In this document: positions 63,501-64,000 of the stretch, piece after piece | Layout of the letters: every line of letters begins with the position of its first letter | Position numbering within the stretch: position 1 is the stretch's first letter | Source of the DNA: an uncultured Thioclava sp. | GTDB taxonomy: Bacteria > Pseudomonadota > Alphaproteobacteria > Rhodobacterales > Rhodobacteraceae | Assembly (NCBI RefSeq): GCF_913064665.1 | Contig: NZ_CAJYBT010000009.1 | Location: forward strand, 46,610-110,609 | Direction of reading: 5' to 3' | DNA: 64,000 nt | Notes under the pieces: generated by a model | Database searches by the model: none | Told to the model about the DNA's origin: nothing | The model's input: the letters and a program-made list of their open reading frames with translations, nothing else | Position numbers and translations under genes: made by a program

Positions 63501-64000
63501 TCACGCGGTTTCCGCCTCGACAGCGGCGACGATGCTTTCGACCGCATCGTGCAAAACCGTCTCATCTTCGCATTCAGCCATGACGCGGATCAGCGGCTCT
63601 GTGCCGGATTTGCGGATCAGCAAACGGCCATGACCGGCCAGTTTCAGCTCTGCCGCTGCTATCACTTTTTCAACATTTGATGCACCTAGCGGTTCTTGCC
63701 CCGCGCGATACCGTACATTTTTCAACATTTGCGGCACGGTTTCGAATTGATGCACCAGATCAGAGGCGCGCATCTCGGTTTCCGCCATCGCCGCCAAAAA
63801 CTGCAGCCCCGCCATCAGCCCGTCGCCGGTGGTCGCGTAATCGGTCATCACGATATGGCCCGACTGCTCGCCGCCCAAATTGAACCCGCCTGCGCGCATC
63901 CGCTCGACCACATAGCGGTCGCCGACCTTGGTGCGTTCCAGCCGCAATCCGCGCCCCGACAAGAACCGCCCCAGCCCAAGATTGGACATCACGGTCGACA
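63501..64000 (-). CDS. glmM: Phosphoglucosamine mutase, C-terminal part
   Basis: The reading frame runs off the right window edge, so about two thirds of the gene lies outside. Visible: [34 protein letters not shown] (the GEQSGH sugar-binding loop), [17 protein letters not shown], and the C-terminal phosphate-binding [18 protein letters not shown], typical of GlmM. Converts glucosamine-6-P to glucosamine-1-P for peptidoglycan and LPS. The call as GlmM over other phosphohexomutases rests on these motifs. Confidence 0.9.
   Translation of the reverse strand, partial: STVMSNLGLGRFLSGRGLRLERTKVGDRYVVERMRAGGFNLGGEQSGHIVMTDYATTGDGLMAGLQFLAAMAETEMRASDLVHQFETVPQMLKNVRYRAGQEPLGASNVEKVIAAAELKLAGHGRLLIRKSGTEPLIRVMAECEDETVLHDAVESIVAAVEAETA

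Overview
The window is a chromosomal segment of an alphaproteobacterium of the Rhodobacterales (Rhodobacteraceae/Roseobacter group). This is inferred from gene content and order, not from a database search: the irr-fabA-fabB-fabI block, the SPOR lipoprotein-dac-tmk-holB-tatD-metallohydrolase block, ccmI-ruvX-DUF1289, the taurine genes tauR-xsc-tpa, a complete urt/ure urea cluster, and paired Lrp regulators facing ilvC. The DNA is GC-rich, gene-dense and rich in 4-base start/stop overlaps. No prophage, CRISPR array, plasmid origin or intact insertion sequence was seen. The only mobile trace is a decayed IS3-family remnant near 24 kb.

Layout: 0-2.4 kb holds the end of ccmI, ruvX, a DUF1289 protein and a nucleotide-sugar epimerase. 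From 2.4 to 7.8 kb the minus strand carries ytoQ and a taurine dissimilation set (tpa, xsc, tauR) with TauR-type direct repeats. From 7.9 to 23.9 kb lies a phosphorus-acquisition region: a Na/Pi cotransporter; a five-gene import/hydrolase operon (binding protein, fused permease, ATPase, metallo-beta-lactamase-fold hydrolase, histidine phosphatase); a secreted AcpA-like phosphoesterase paired with a di-haem cytochrome c peroxidase-like protein; and phnCDE1E2 with a phosphonate-type hexapeptide transferase. Three Pho-box-like operators with the same 7-4-7 layout stand before the three transcription units on the plus strand. A scar of two broken genes (DeoR regulator, FAD oxidoreductase) lies at 9.6-10.1 kb, and the IS3 remnant closes the region where C-P lyase genes might be expected.

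From 24.5 to 27.4 kb the minus strand carries five small membrane or exported proteins: cytochrome b561-like, beta-carbonic-anhydrase-like with a Tat signal, a four-EF-hand protein, and two unrecognised secreted proteins. A tRNA-Ser(TGA) follows. From 27.9 to 48.8 kb is mostly core metabolism: cell-wall carboxypeptidase, thymidylate kinase, DNA polymerase delta prime, Irr, type II fatty acid synthesis, EF-P with its lysyl-ligase EpmA, SdhE, an aminotransferase and several conserved hypothetical proteins.

From 48.8 to 60.8 kb is a urea module on the minus strand: ureD-A-(small membrane ORF)-B-C, an opposite-strand ORF, ureE-F-G, then urtA-B-C-D-E. Urea imported by Urt would be hydrolysed by the nickel urease. 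The window ends with two overlapping Lrp/AsnC regulators divergent from ilvC, a small membrane protein and the 3' part of glmM. Every stretch over 300 bases without an intact gene (9553-10295 and 23944-24542) is explained by gene remnants and regulatory DNA; within the latter I recognise nothing in about 24374-24542.
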